Part shown: piece by piece, positions 19,785-30,047 of the stretch
Position numbering within the stretch: position 1 is the first letter of the stretch
How the letters are laid out: each line of letters begins with the position of its first letter
Origin: Zygotorulaspora mrakii
Taxonomy: Eukaryota; Ascomycota; Saccharomycetes; Saccharomycetales; Saccharomycetaceae
DNA length: 64,000 nt
Direction of reading: 5' to 3'
NCBI RefSeq assembly: GCF_013402915.1
Contig: NC_050721.1
Coordinates: 682,001-746,000, forward strand
Position numbers and translations under genes: made by a program
Notes under the pieces: generated by a model
Database searches by the model: none
Told to the model about the DNA's origin: nothing
Seen by the model: only the letters and a program-made list of their open reading frames with translations

Positions 19785-20663
19785 ATGTCAGACATAAGGA
19801 TAAAGAACAAACAGAAGAGACAGCAAATTTTTGCTGAACTCAGGGACCAGAACAACAAAGAGCGTCACACAATGAGAAGAGAACGAGCCAAGCTGGAAAG
19901 AGACGACGTGGAGGCAAAGGAGAAACGATTAGCAGAGAATGTTCCTGCCACGATCGAAAGCATGAGGGTGTACGATGAAACGATCAATAAAGAAATTGAG
20001 GGTGATGAGGAAGACCTTATGCGGTTTTTCAATACTAATAATGGTGAGCCCCCAAAGATTCTGCTCACGACAAATGTGAATGCGAGAAAGAAGGCATATG
20101 AATTTGCCAATGTATTGATCGAAATTTTACCAAATGTCACATTTGTTAAACGAAAATTCGGTTTCAAATTGAAGGAGATTATTGATATCTGCAAGAAAAG
20201 AGATTTTACAGATGTAGTGATTATCAATGAGGACAAGAAAAAAGTAACAGGTTTGACGTTCATGCACCTTCCCGAGGGGCCTTCCTTTTATTTCAAGGTA
20301 AGCTCATATGTCGAAGTTCAGAAGATATCCGGGCACGGTAGACCAACTAGTCATATTCCCGAGTTGATCTTGAACAACTTCCAGACGAGGTTAGGTAAAA
20401 CTGTCGGCAAACTGTTCCAATCGATTTTCCCACAGAATCCGGATATAGAGGGTAGACAGGTTATAACTCTGCATAACCAGAGGGATTACATTTTTTTCAG
20501 AAGACATCGTTATGTGTTTAGAGACGAGCAAAAAGTCGGACTACAAGAGCTGGGACCACAATTCACCCTCAAACTGAAGAGATTGCAAAAAGGTTTCAAG
20601 GAGGAGACCGAGTGGGAACATAAACCTGAAATGGACAAGGAGAAGAAGAAGTTTTACTTATGA
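19785..20663 (+). CDS. RPF1: Nucleolar ribosome assembly factor Rpf1
   Basis: A 292-residue Brix-domain protein matching S. cerevisiae Rpf1 (YHR088W, 295), needed for 60S subunit assembly and 27S pre-rRNA processing in the nucleolus. A basic, charged N-terminal helix (KERHTMRRERAKLERDD) precedes the Brix domain at about residues 85-275. Visible are PPKILLTTNVNARKKAYEFA, FVKRKFGFKLKEIIDICKKR, GHGRPTSHIPELILNNFQTR and the RNA-binding sigma70-like motif near DYIFFRRHRYVF and LGPQFTLKLKRLQKG. The C-terminal EWEHKPEMDKEKKKFYL is nearly invariant in relatives. ATG 19785 is the first ATG. The upstream PAC/RRPE pair fits coregulation with other ribosome biogenesis genes in the window. Confidence 0.97.
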   Translation: MSDIRIKNKQKRQQIFAELRDQNNKERHTMRRERAKLERDDVEAKEKRLAENVPATIESMRVYDETINKEIEGDEEDLMRFFNTNNGEPPKILLTTNVNARKKAYEFANVLIEILPNVTFVKRKFGFKLKEIIDICKKRDFTDVVIINEDKKKVTGLTFMHLPEGPSFYFKVSSYVEVQKISGHGRPTSHIPELILNNFQTRLGKTVGKLFQSIFPQNPDIEGRQVITLHNQRDYIFFRRHRYVFRDEQKVGLQELGPQFTLKLKRLQKGFKEETEWEHKPEMDKEKKKFYL

Positions 20664-21214
20664 GTTTCGCTTCCATTTGACTTTTCACCTTTCACTTTTT
20701 TCTTCAATATGTAATATTTGGTATACTACTCATTATGTACGATAAAGGGAATACAAGCATTTTCCCCCATGGTGGCAAAATGGACTTTTAAGCATGTTTA
20801 TTCGAATGAATCAAGTTTCGTGAATGGGATCCAAGTTGAAATAAGCCAACACTCCTATTTGTTTAGGACTTGCCAAGGCACTCTGTACCAAGTGTGTGTT
20901 TGTGTATTCTGTGTGCTATACTGACGTAACGGAAGAAACTTTTTGTTCAGGCAGATTAGACGTGTGATATTTCAATCAGTTGAGAAAAAGATTGATTGGC
21001 ATTTGGAGGCAGACGTATTTGGTACTTGGAGGATTGGTGGACGTTACTGGATTTTCCATCTAGTTGCATATTGCATTTTTTTTTTCTTTAAATTATTATT
21101 ATTATTATTTTTATTATTATTACTGTTTTTCCTTCTCTGAATACATTCATCTCTGGCACACAGTTTCAATTAGTTTCAAAGCATACATCTGACGACGTTT
21201 AGTGATACTTGACA
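20664..21214. other. RPF1-MSN5 intergenic region with a TTA/ATT microsatellite
   Basis: 551 bp without a gene. A T-run followed by an ATT/TTA trinucleotide tract spans about 21077-21122, just before the MSN5 start. Such tracts often exclude nucleosomes in yeast promoters. Confidence 0.5.
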
Positions 21215-24200
21215 ATGGATTCTAACGGTGCAACCCAAATTGTCACGGCATTGGAAGTGATATACTCTCCGAAATCAAATAATAACGAACGTCTTGAAGC
21301 ACAAAAGTTTCTTGATAGGGTAAAAATTCATGAAGAATCACCTTTCTGGGGCTACCAGATATGCCTTAATAATCCAGCAGACTACATCTTAAAGCATTTT
21401 GGTTTAGGTTTATTGGAAAATGCAATCAGGAAGAATTGGGCAGATTATAACGATGAGAAAAGGATTGCATTGAGAAAATTGGTTATGGAGTTGAACTATA
21501 GAGTTTCAAAGGAAGATCCGAGATACATAAAACAGAAACTTGCATTTTTATGGGTAGAAGTAGCGAAAAGGATATGGGGTGAGGCTCTGAAAGAAGAATC
21601 GCCTGATGAAATACAGTTGGCCAATTCTTGGGCTGATATGGATAATAGCTTAATGGAATTATGGAATATAAGTGAAGCTTCCAGAGAGTTAGCATTGATA
21701 ATGTTTAAAATTCTGTTTGAGGATGTTTTTTTACTGGACGATTTAACTGTTTTGAAAAGAATGACCATAATTCAACCTCTGTGTGTCATGATAGTTTGTC
21801 CTATGGATATTTTCGCCACAAAATACAAATTTACAGATAAATGGACTCTATTTAAAGCAAATCAACAAGGTTGGTTTGCATTATGGGTTTCAGAATTAAC
21901 TGATGCGTTAAAGCAGAATAATGCAGAATATGTTATAAGACTTTTAGAAACTTTAAAGACCTGTCTAAATTGGCCATTGAGTGAAGTTATAATTAAAAAT
22001 GATACTTTTGAAGCCTTATTGCAATGTTTTGATAGTAATATACCAAAAGCTCAATCAATGGCTTTAGATTCTATGCATATTTTGTTAACTCGTCCCTATA
22101 GCAATGATGAGCATTATCAAATCATTATTGATAAAGTATTCAACAGTATGGATCTTTTAAATAATGTTTATGATCGTTTGCAGTTTGACGCTGAAGATGA
22201 GATTGATGAAATTAAATATCCAATTGTGAAAAAATGCGTTGACATGATCAGTTGCCTATACATTTGTGTATTCAAAATTAAGGACAATAATAATCAGATT
22301 GAAAAATATTTAAGGCTAGTGTTGAAAGCAACCTTCAATCCAAGTTTAGTCGTCAGTGGATTAACTTTGGATGTTTGGTGTAATTGTCTCAGAAATGATG
22401 ATTTCTTACCCCTATTGGACAAGTATGTGCTATCCGATTTATTGCAGTTTGCGGCTGATGCGCTTGTTTATTATGAACAAACTGATGGTCATATTGCAAA
22501 ACATTTTGCCGAGATAGACTTTCAATCTAATTCCGAATTTCAAACGTTTTGTTCCACCTACAGAAAAAGAATTAGAGATATTATAAGGCTAATATCTTGC
22601 GTTAAACTAGATTATGCATACGACTGGTTGAATAACAGATTGAATTCATTCTTTAGCTCACCATTCGGTCAAGAGGTTTTAAATTCAACTTTTCTTGACA
22701 GAAAATCAGAGCCTTACCTAAGTGCCTTGTCTCAATTCATGATAATTGAGTGTTTTATTAACGGGTGTATACGATGGAAAATATGGTATCCAACAGGTTC
22801 GGATTATCCAGAAAAACTGGATCAAATTTTGAACAAACTAGAGATATTATCAAATCAATTGATCGTTTTAAACATAAGAGAGCCGTTACTTTTAAAGAAA
22901 CAGATTCAGAATTTCGCTCTCTTTTTGACAATGCTGAAGGACAATGTCTTGTTTACATTATTAGAAAAGATTATAACAAGTGCCACAATGGATTACCCCG
23001 AAATTGATCTTGAAGAACGCAGCGCTGAAGCGGATGCGGTTAGGGATTTGAGGTATGCATGTGGAATTGAATTGAATAGAATGGCCTTGTTAATGCCAGA
23101 ATCTCTGAAGGAAATATATGGGGATCTGGAAAATGTTGTTGCAAAGATAATGCCAAATTTATCATACCATGAAAAAATTTCATTCAAATCTTTCCTTTTG
23201 ACAATCGTATTGAAGTCTTCTCTTGACAGGAAGGAAGAGAGATTTTCATCAATCGTTGATCCCGAGTTAATTGCTTGGTCCGATCAAACAACAGTTGTTG
23301 GACTTTCGGAGTTACCGTGGTTTATGGAGAGGTTAGGAATTGTTCAAATTGCAGAGTATTTCCAAAGAAGAGGTATAAATGAGAATAGTGATCTATTGTC
23401 GATATCAATTGACGATGAAGGTAAGAAGTTAAAATCAGACTTGACTAAACGTTGGCAGACTTTATTCCCTGTTCGGGCAACTAGAATGTTCATCCACTAT
23501 TCGATGCAAAGTGTCAAAAAAGACGAAGAATTTAGAATGTTACAAGATATGTGGAGACCAAGAATTGTACCCATACTTCCATATATCATGAGATTGCTAT
23601 ATCAGTTGCAAGCATATCATGATTCAGAAAATTGGAAAGACTTGCCTGTTACTGTTCAGTCATTTGTAAAGTATTCAACGATAGAAAGGTTTTGGGAAGC
23701 AGGTGCTTCCAATAAATCGAAAGATGAATTTATTGATGAACATATGAAAGCTATGCAAACTTTAAGGGACTTTGCAGACTCTGTTGGACATATCATAAGA
23801 TATACAAGAGAGTATACACTCCTCGTCATAAGTGCAATATCAACTTTGGGAAATGTGTTTTTTGATATTGATGAGGCACCACAGCTATTGATTGATTCAA
23901 TTGCTATTTACAAACCTGGAACTAATGAAATTAGTTCGGGCGTATCAACACATGGTTGGAAACATATTGTCAATGTTGCTATTCGACCACTGTTGAAGAA
24001 TTGTCCCGAAGAGTCAGCCCCTAAGTTTATGAAAGCATTCCTACCAAAGTTTTTTGAGACTCTAGATCTTCTGCTGTGCAGGAAGTGGTCTGTATATATG
24101 GATGATATTAACGTGGAACCGCTGCGTACAGACGATGAGGAAATGACAGAAGAGATTTTGGAAGAGAATTTATTGCGCCAGTTGACTACTGTTGTTGTTC

Positions 24201-24892
24201 GAATAGTCATCGACTGTGTTGGACAGGGAGGTACTAATAATCAAAGTGCAAAAAGTAAATTCAGTTCACATCAATTGATGATGAGAAGCATCATTTTCCA
24301 AGATATAAATATTTTAGCACCTTTCCTAAAGTTACTGAACCATTTGATGTCGTTCAGAGATAGTAAATGTTCATTTAACGCTATACTAGTGATGCGATGC
24401 TGCCTAAATGACGTTTTAATTCAACAAGATGGCGTAGATGAATTTTTTACAATCGAGGTTATGAAGAATCTATTATTGAATGTTTTATGCAAAAGTTCAT
24501 TTAAGGACTCTTTTTATGAAGCGTTGAATGTTTTCACTGTTTTGTTTTTGACTCTCTGTAAGGAATATAAGCCAGCGCGAGGCTATTTATATGAATTATC
24601 GCATGGCTATGACATTGACACACTTTACGATAATCTAAAGAGTGTGGATCACTACAGGAACCAAAGGGCCTTAATGGTTGAGTTTATTGATTGGGTGAAG
24701 GCAGCACGCGGTGATGCTGACGCGGATGATGTGAACTGTCATTCTGCAATAGAGAATAACAGACAACAAAAGAGAGAGGCGACACTGAAAAAAGCAAACG
24801 AAAGACTCGTCAGAAAACAGAAGGAAGATGGAGATATTTTGGATGACCCTAATACGGAAGATGCAGCGTTTGGAAGTCTTTTTGGCTCTTGA
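21215..24892 (+). CDS. MSN5: Karyopherin Msn5 (exportin-5 family)
   Basis: A 1225-residue importin-beta superfamily protein matching S. cerevisiae Msn5 (YDR335W, 1224). Msn5 exports many phosphorylated proteins (for example Pho4, Far1 and Ste5) from the nucleus and imports replication protein A. The N-terminal Ran-binding region is visible in RLEAQKFLDRVKIHEESPFW and LENAIRKNW. The rest is HEAT-repeat helical sequence, with conserved blocks such as LQDMWRPRIVPILPYIMRLL, FIDEHMKAMQTLRDFADSVG and TYTREYTLLVISAIST-like IRYTREYTLLVISA. The tail is basic (KKANERLVRKQKEDGDILDD). The frame runs to a TTG at 21209; the first ATG is 21215. Full length, with no interruption. Its link to pheromone signalling is of interest because STE12 lies in the same block. 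Confidence 0.95.
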   Translation: MDSNGATQIVTALEVIYSPKSNNNERLEAQKFLDRVKIHEESPFWGYQICLNNPADYILKHFGLGLLENAIRKNWADYNDEKRIALRKLVMELNYRVSKEDPRYIKQKLAFLWVEVAKRIWGEALKEESPDEIQLANSWADMDNSLMELWNISEASRELALIMFKILFEDVFLLDDLTVLKRMTIIQPLCVMIVCPMDIFATKYKFTDKWTLFKANQQGWFALWVSELTDALKQNNAEYVIRLLETLKTCLNWPLSEVIIKNDTFEALLQCFDSNIPKAQSMALDSMHILLTRPYSNDEHYQIIIDKVFNSMDLLNNVYDRLQFDAEDEIDEIKYPIVKKCVDMISCLYICVFKIKDNNNQIEKYLRLVLKATFNPSLVVSGLTLDVWCNCLRNDDFLPLLDKYVLSDLLQFAADALVYYEQTDGHIAKHFAEIDFQSNSEFQTFCSTYRKRIRDIIRLISCVKLDYAYDWLNNRLNSFFSSPFGQEVLNSTFLDRKSEPYLSALSQFMIIECFINGCIRWKIWYPTGSDYPEKLDQILNKLEILSNQLIVLNIREPLLLKKQIQNFALFLTMLKDNVLFTLLEKIITSATMDYPEIDLEERSAEADAVRDLRYACGIELNRMALLMPESLKEIYGDLENVVAKIMPNLSYHEKISFKSFLLTIVLKSSLDRKEERFSSIVDPELIAWSDQTTVVGLSELPWFMERLGIVQIAEYFQRRGINENSDLLSISIDDEGKKLKSDLTKRWQTLFPVRATRMFIHYSMQSVKKDEEFRMLQDMWRPRIVPILPYIMRLLYQLQAYHDSENWKDLPVTVQSFVKYSTIERFWEAGASNKSKDEFIDEHMKAMQTLRDFADSVGHIIRYTREYTLLVISAISTLGNVFFDIDEAPQLLIDSIAIYKPGTNEISSGVSTHGWKHIVNVAIRPLLKNCPEESAPKFMKAFLPKFFETLDLLLCRKWSVYMDDINVEPLRTDDEEMTEEILEENLLRQLTTVVVRIVIDCVGQGGTNNQSAKSKFSSHQLMMRSIIFQDINILAPFLKLLNHLMSFRDSKCSFNAILVMRCCLNDVLIQQDGVDEFFTIEVMKNLLLNVLCKSSFKDSFYEALNVFTVLFLTLCKEYKPARGYLYELSHGYDIDTLYDNLKSVDHYRNQRALMVEFIDWVKAARGDADADDVNCHSAIENNRQQKREATLKKANERLVRKQKEDGDILDDPNTEDAAFGSLFGS

Positions 24893-25110
24893 TTGCATAA
24901 TAAGCATACTATATATCATAAAACATATGTATTATCTACCTAAGGCAATTGTAATCTATAAACAATCCTGTCACGTCTTTGTCATACTTTAGCCTAAAGT
25001 TTGCCCTGACGTTCAAATAGGTGAAAATCCTTCGGTTTCTTAAGTGCCGATGTCGTAGATTAATATTAAAAGAAAAAAAGTCACATAACTGAATAGGCAT
25101 TTACGGGTTC

Positions 25111-26130
25111 ATGAAAAAGCTTCAATCGAAAACTCTCTTGGATGCTATAAGAAGTGTCAGTCAAAATACCTTCAATGTCAAGACTATTGTTCAAAACACA
25201 AAAGTGAACGAATTACAGCTAAATGACACCTCAAAGAAGATCACAAGGAAATCGCTGCAAGCAGGAAAAAAACTTAAAAAAGAAGCAAGCAAAATCCCAG
25301 GATGGTACGAGTACAACAAAGTCTTTAATATCAATTACGATGAACCGACAAGTTCGGAGATCAACTCAAGCAATCATTTCTTCAATTCGGCAGACACAAA
25401 ATATGAATGGAGTGTCGGCAACTTCACTGATATACCAGGAGAAAAGCTTAGAAAGAAATATGAAGCTCGAACCACTAATTCTTCCAACGAAGCAGGTCTT
25501 AAGAAGAAATATCCCGGCAAGACGTATGTGCCATTTGAACTTGTGAATGGCTTGCCGGAAGTAACATTTTTGGGCAAATCCAACGTCGGTAAATCGACAC
25601 TTTTAAACAATCTGACTACGGATCTTAAAAACAGTGCGCTTAATGTCTTTGCAAAAGCATCCAAAAGAGCAGGATTTACTAAAACATTGAACTCCTTCAA
25701 TATCGGGAACCGAGTACGGTTCATAGATACACCTGGCTATGGTTATAGAAGCTCTCTTGAACAAGGCGATCTGACCACCGAGTATCTATTGCATAGGAAG
25801 GAACTCGTTAGAAGTTTTCTATTAATATCTGGTGAGCAAGGAATTGGTGAATTGGACAAGGCGATCATAGATTTCATGCATCAGAATGGAGTTCCTTTTG
25901 AGATTGTTTTCACCAAGATGGATAAAGTAGACAATTTGGTCAAGTTTCGCGAAAGTATTGACGAGAGTGGACTCTTAAATTTACCGACTTTGCCAAGACT
26001 AATATTCACGAATGCTTACACCTCGAAAACTTGTTCTAAAAGGTACGGGGTAGACCTGCTACGGTCAATCATTTTGCAAAGCTGCGGATTACAATCAGGT
26101 CTCAAATCTTCCCGAAAGAAGCAAAAATGA
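25111..26130 (+). CDS. MRX8: EngB-type mitochondrial GTPase Mrx8
   Basis: A 339-residue GTPase of the TrmE-Era-EngB-YihA-Septin-like superfamily, EngB branch, matching S. cerevisiae Mrx8 (YDR336W). Relatives act in ribosome assembly; the yeast protein is mitochondrial and associated with the mitochondrial expression machinery. The first 50 residues are basic and poor in acids, consistent with a presequence. G motifs are visible: G1 GKSNVGKS at 155-162, G3 DTPGYGY at 206-212 and G4 TKMDK at 268-272, with the conserved switch region AGFTKTLNSF before G3. The C-terminus is a basic tail (SRKKQK). ATG 25111 is the first ATG. A 218 bp gap separates it from MSN5; GAR1 converges from the right. Confidence 0.92.
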   Translation: MKKLQSKTLLDAIRSVSQNTFNVKTIVQNTKVNELQLNDTSKKITRKSLQAGKKLKKEASKIPGWYEYNKVFNINYDEPTSSEINSSNHFFNSADTKYEWSVGNFTDIPGEKLRKKYEARTTNSSNEAGLKKKYPGKTYVPFELVNGLPEVTFLGKSNVGKSTLLNNLTTDLKNSALNVFAKASKRAGFTKTLNSFNIGNRVRFIDTPGYGYRSSLEQGDLTTEYLLHRKELVRSFLLISGEQGIGELDKAIIDFMHQNGVPFEIVFTKMDKVDNLVKFRESIDESGLLNLPTLPRLIFTNAYTSKTCSKRYGVDLLRSIILQSCGLQSGLKSSRKKQK

Positions 26131-26323
26131 GGCATGGTGAGGCTTCCCAATGAGAAACACTGTTTTGTAAATAGTCATGCATATATGAAAAATATATGTT
26201 TACTTTCTATATATTAATATAACTTCTGAAGGAGCATTACTGCGTGGATGCGCTAATGGTGTTAAACGATATTGTACAAGCAAAGTAAAATGAATGGAAC
26301 TTGAGTGATCATGTAGTGATTAA

Positions 26324-26956
26324 TCACCTTCTTCCGCCGCGACCACCAAATCCACCCCTGGAACCTCCACGAGACCCTCCAAATCCACCTCTGGAGCCAC
26401 CTCTGCTGAATCCGCCACGAGAACCACCAAAGCCTCCTCTAGAGCCTCCTCTGCTGAATCCTCCTCTGGAGCCTCCTCTAGGTCCACCCCTGCTAAATCC
26501 ACCTCTAGCGCCACCACGACCACCTGGTGCACCTCCTCTGGAAGACTTCTTCTTCTTAGGCTTTGGTGGGCCTGCGACCTTTGGTTTGGGTATAAATCTC
26601 TCAATTGGTAATAACTTGTCAGGTGCAATATAGAATTTGTCACCTTCTTTGAAACTTGCCGATTGTACACCCTCAGAGCATTTGACCGTGAAATAGACCT
26701 CATTTAGTGGTCCCAAAATTTCGTCGACCTTACCCACTTGAGTCTTATTCTCTAAGTATATAGGAGCATTGAAATAAGGAATCTTGGTATTTATCGAACG
26801 ACAAACAATGTCACCTTCACAAGGATGCAAAAATGCACCCATCTCCAGCACACTGTCTGGAGGTCCTTGAAGCATTGGTCTGCCACCTGGACGGCCTCCT
26901 CCACGGCCTCCTCTAAAACCTCCACGGCCTCCTCTGCTACCGCCTCTAAAACTCAT
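26324..26956 (-). CDS. GAR1: H/ACA snoRNP core protein Gar1
   Basis: A 210-residue protein matching S. cerevisiae Gar1 (YHR089C, 205). It is a core protein of the H/ACA ribonucleoprotein that makes pseudouridine in rRNA and snRNA together with Cbf5, Nop10 and Nhp2, in the nucleolus. Two Gly/Arg-rich domains flank the conserved core: residues 2-30 (RGG repeats) and about 140-210. The core holds [48 protein letters not shown] and [14 protein letters not shown]. The RGG codons make an imperfect DNA tandem repeat, so the opposite strand shows a long proline-rich open frame that is an artefact. Start ATG 26956. RRPE- and PAC-like sites lie about 125-145 bp upstream. Confidence 0.97.
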   Translation of the reverse strand: MSFRGGSRGGRGGFRGGRGGGRPGGRPMLQGPPDSVLEMGAFLHPCEGDIVCRSINTKIPYFNAPIYLENKTQVGKVDEILGPLNEVYFTVKCSEGVQSASFKEGDKFYIAPDKLLPIERFIPKPKVAGPPKPKKKKSSRGGAPGGRGGARGGFSRGGPRGGSRGGFSRGGSRGGFGGSRGGFSRGGSRGGFGGSRGGSRGGFGGRGGRR

Positions 26957-27266
26957 TGATAAACTTAGTTGCCCAAATTACAGAAGAACAATCAAACAAT
27001 TGACTGATATGATATGCCCGTTGAATATTTTATGCTTTTCTCTTTTTTAATTAGCAAGTGCTCCTGTGTGAGAGCTCATCTCATCGTGTCAGAAAATTTT
27101 TCAAATTTCGAAGCGAAGAAAGCACCCCATCGTGCAAGACGAATGGTGAAAAATCATATCAAAGTAACGGCAGGTTAAAAATATAATAAATGTGCAGTTA
27201 AAATATTAAAGGAAAAAAGCTAACTCTTGACGTAGCTGATAATCATAATTAGTGGCCCAATTCCCG
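26957..27266 (-). promoter_or_regulatory. GAR1/MRPS28 divergent promoter with RRPE and near-PAC
   Basis: 310 bp shared upstream region. AAATTTTTCA at 27094-27103 is an exact RRPE core on the minus strand. CTCATCG at 27080-27086 matches seven of eight PAC positions. Both lie about 125-145 bp upstream of the GAR1 ATG and fit control of a ribosome biogenesis gene. Confidence 0.65.
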
Positions 27267-28133
27267 ATGTTGCCCCTGAGCAGGACTTTCCTACCAGAAA
27301 GGGCAGTTCTAATCGGCCGAAATTTAGTTTTTAGTAGAGGTTTCAGTTTAACACAAAATGTTCAAGGATTGAAGGCTGTCAAGTTCTTGAAGGCACAGAG
27401 AAGAAGACAGAAAAATGAAACTAGGCAGGTTAGTCTGAAAAAGTCGCTAGATACTGTTGACCCAGTTTTGGGGCGTAAGGATACACCATTTGTGAACCGG
27501 GTTATGGCGGAATTAAAGGAGCCAATGGTTTTGTCAGGCGGATACGATGCGAAGGAGGTTGAACGATTGGTGGCTTCGGTAGAGGCCACCAAGACTGAGC
27601 AATTGAAAATCTCGGGTATGAATGAACAGCTTTTTGAACCTGAAAGCGAGCAATTGTTAAAGTCAAAGCATGAAGCTCTGTTGAGAATCCTAAGTATGAA
27701 AAATGCAGATAACAAAAGCTCGATGAAATTGGCATTGCGTTTGGCCAGGGAAGAGTTTCAAAGGTTCTCTGGGGACACTGGATCTAGTGAAGTACAAGCA
27801 GCCTGTATGACAGTGCGTATATACAATATGGTTAAGCATGTGCAGGACCACCACAAGGATTTTGCCAACACAAGAATCTTGAGGATGCTAGTACAACAAA
27901 GACAAAGTATTTTGAGGTATTTGAAGAGGGACAACCCGGAAAAGTACTACTGGACTATACAGAAGTTAGGATTAACTGATGGTTCTGTAACGCGTGAGTT
28001 CAATATGGACAGACATTATATGCAAGATTATAAGTTCTTTGGTGATAAAATTCTAGTTAAAGACTCGAAGAAGGTTGCTGATCAAAAGCGTAGAGAAATG
28101 CGTAAGCAAAAAAGGGTTTCAAGGGCAGAATAG
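27267..28133 (+). CDS. MRPS28: Mitochondrial small-subunit ribosomal protein uS15m (Mrps28)
   Basis: A 288-residue protein matching S. cerevisiae Mrps28 (YDR337W, 286), the mitochondrial form of ribosomal protein S15. The first about 30 residues ([19 protein letters not shown] and onward) are rich in Arg, Leu and Ser and look like a matrix presequence. A fungal-specific middle part precedes the S15 domain at about residues 150-240, visible in [40 protein letters not shown] and [18 protein letters not shown], all hallmarks of S15. The tail is strongly basic. The frame extends to a GTG at 27252, but the first ATG is 27267. Divergent from GAR1. Confidence 0.95.
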   Translation: MLPLSRTFLPERAVLIGRNLVFSRGFSLTQNVQGLKAVKFLKAQRRRQKNETRQVSLKKSLDTVDPVLGRKDTPFVNRVMAELKEPMVLSGGYDAKEVERLVASVEATKTEQLKISGMNEQLFEPESEQLLKSKHEALLRILSMKNADNKSSMKLALRLAREEFQRFSGDTGSSEVQAACMTVRIYNMVKHVQDHHKDFANTRILRMLVQQRQSILRYLKRDNPEKYYWTIQKLGLTDGSVTREFNMDRHYMQDYKFFGDKILVKDSKKVADQKRREMRKQKRVSRAE

Positions 28134-28215
28134 TACAGCAGATTCATGTATAACTTGTAAATATATATATGCAAATAAAGAAGCGAATTTAGAAAACAGG
28201 AGAATAAATGTTAAA

Positions 28216-29712
28216 TTATAAATCATTACAGAGAAACTTTCCGATATTGCCGCCAACATTCTCTTGGTCAAGAAGGAAAGTATCGTGTCCAAATAAAGAT
28301 TGCGACTCTTGTAATTCTATATGGATTGCTTTGTGATTGTTATCACCCCCCAACACTTCATATATGCCTCTTTGTTGCCAGTGAGGCATCAAAGCGTCAC
28401 TTTTGACACCAATTATTAATACATTCAGGTCTCTAAGAGATTTCATACCTTCCACGAGATCTTTTCTGACTTCGTCTTCAGAGGTAGTTCTTGATTTCTT
28501 TCTTTTTGGAGGCTGAAGAATCTCCTCGCATGTTGTGTTCAATTTGTTAGCCTCGAAAAGCATTCTGGCATGCTCACGTTTCATTGCACTTCTATTTAAG
28601 TTCGACTGTGACAAATCGAATAAGTCCATTGCCTTGGAAAGATAAAGCATGGAATTCGCATCATACTCGAGGGCGAATTTTTGTCCTTGGTGATCTAGAT
28701 ACGACTCGATTAAAAAATCAGAGCAAAGCACAGGTGACTTCTCGTCATCTATCCTTTCGGAGCCAAATCTAGACTCCCATTCGGGTCCGGATCTATACGA
28801 AATTGTTGCTATTTCACGGGAAAGTTTCAAGCCAACGTGTGGTGGGATTCTATTTGGAAATTCTTTAGTGTTATAATAGAAACCACGGTTCCAATTCGGA
28901 TCTGCCATTAAAACCTGTCTCTGGGCATGTCTCATGGCAATGCTTGTGGGGTGTGATCTTGCACAGCCACTTACACTTACGACCCTTTGCACTTCATTTG
29001 GGAAGAGTTGTCCGTAACATAAGGATTGCATTCCTCCCAGAGAACTCCCCAAAGAACAATATAACTTAGAGATACCAAACTTTTCTTTTATGAGCCTATT
29101 TTGAGCCCTTATGATATCATGAACACTCAACATAGGAAATCGTGTAGCATACGGGAGATTATCTGCTGGATCCAAAGAGGAAGGTCCCGTGGAACCGTAG
29201 CACCCTCCCAGTACATTTGTACAGATTAAAAACCATTTATTCGTATCTAGAGCCTTATTATTAGGACCTATAAAGTCCTCCCACCAGCCCGGGTTTTTAT
29301 TCAAAGGTGAGGAATGTGCGTGTGATGAGGCACTAAGGCCAGTGTGTATAAGTATCGCATTCGATTTGTCCTCATTCAGTTTACCCCAGGTTTCGTAGGC
29401 GATCTGAAAATTGGGTAAGACGCCGCAATAATCCAGGAAAAGAGGCTCATAAGAATGAAACAATTCAAAGCCTGACTTGACATTTCCATAAACCGGGTCT
29501 TCGTTGCCTCTCTTGCCACTTTCGACGGAATCCGGCAATTCAGCTCGTTCGCCATTTCGTTGTTTCAGCTCTTCAGATATTTGCTCTAACCTGTCCAAAC
29601 AAGGGAATTTCATGGCGGGATTGGTACTTATTGGTACTCTGAGATTCACTGTTTTCGAAATGAGCCTTTTGCTCACCATTCGTAATGGTATCATCGGTCT
29701 TAACGCCCTCAT
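28216..29712 (-). CDS. CYS2: Serine O-acyltransferase of the homoserine O-acetyltransferase family (Cys2/CysA-like)
   Basis: A 498-residue alpha/beta-hydrolase-fold acyltransferase. It resembles fungal Cys2/CysA enzymes, which acylate L-serine for cysteine synthesis, more than S. cerevisiae Met2. Family motifs include FQIAYETWGKLNEDKSNAIL, HTGLSASSHAHS, WFLICTNVLGGCYGSTGPSS and LGSSLGGMQSL. The expected triad is Ser224 (GSSLG nucleophile elbow), Asp439 (GVKSDALMP) and His476 (FGHDTFLLD); this assignment is inferred from the family. The N-terminus (MRALRPMIPLRMVSKRLISK) is basic without acids and suggests mitochondrial import. S. cerevisiae has no such gene between MRPS28 and YDR338C. Whether the substrate is serine or homoserine, and the donor acetyl- or succinyl-CoA, cannot be read from sequence. 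Confidence 0.75.
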   Translation of the reverse strand: MRALRPMIPLRMVSKRLISKTVNLRVPISTNPAMKFPCLDRLEQISEELKQRNGERAELPDSVESGKRGNEDPVYGNVKSGFELFHSYEPLFLDYCGVLPNFQIAYETWGKLNEDKSNAILIHTGLSASSHAHSSPLNKNPGWWEDFIGPNNKALDTNKWFLICTNVLGGCYGSTGPSSLDPADNLPYATRFPMLSVHDIIRAQNRLIKEKFGISKLYCSLGSSLGGMQSLCYGQLFPNEVQRVVSVSGCARSHPTSIAMRHAQRQVLMADPNWNRGFYYNTKEFPNRIPPHVGLKLSREIATISYRSGPEWESRFGSERIDDEKSPVLCSDFLIESYLDHQGQKFALEYDANSMLYLSKAMDLFDLSQSNLNRSAMKREHARMLFEANKLNTTCEEILQPPKRKKSRTTSEDEVRKDLVEGMKSLRDLNVLIIGVKSDALMPHWQQRGIYEVLGGDNNHKAIHIELQESQSLFGHDTFLLDQENVGGNIGKFLCNDL

Positions 29713-30047
29713 CTATTAGTAATCTTGAAGTAAGTTAGTCGGGAGGTACACCATAAATCGAAATATAAATATCACCAAGCTTGAATCTTTGTCTTTTCTC
29801 CTTCAATACGTTTCCAGTGCTTTGATAGCCCTTTTACCGGACCTGACCTTCGATATCAACCATTATTCGGCATAGTGGAATCTCGAGCGGTACTCTCGGT
29901 ATTAAGTGCCGCTCGTTGTTATTAAACAGTGAGATCACATGAAAAAAAATGCATAAAATGACATATCAATATATATTCAGCAAAAGCCGTTGACATAATA
30001 CGTGCGATTCAGGAAATATGTATGTCGTAGAGCTAGCTCTGGAAATT
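29713..30047. other. Intergenic region upstream of the acyltransferase gene
   Basis: 335 bp with no gene seen. One TCACATG (about 29935), a variant of the Cbf1-type TCACRTG motif, lies about 220 bp upstream of the acyltransferase ATG; the support for a sulfur-regulon site is weak. Confidence 0.3.

Noticed and set aside
22765..23007. 80-codon frame inside MSN5
   Set aside because: Out-of-frame shadow of a long, clearly conserved coding sequence.
26301..26703. Proline-rich open frame opposite GAR1
   Set aside because: It is the antisense of the Gly/Arg repeats of GAR1; the repeat codons keep the opposite strand open.
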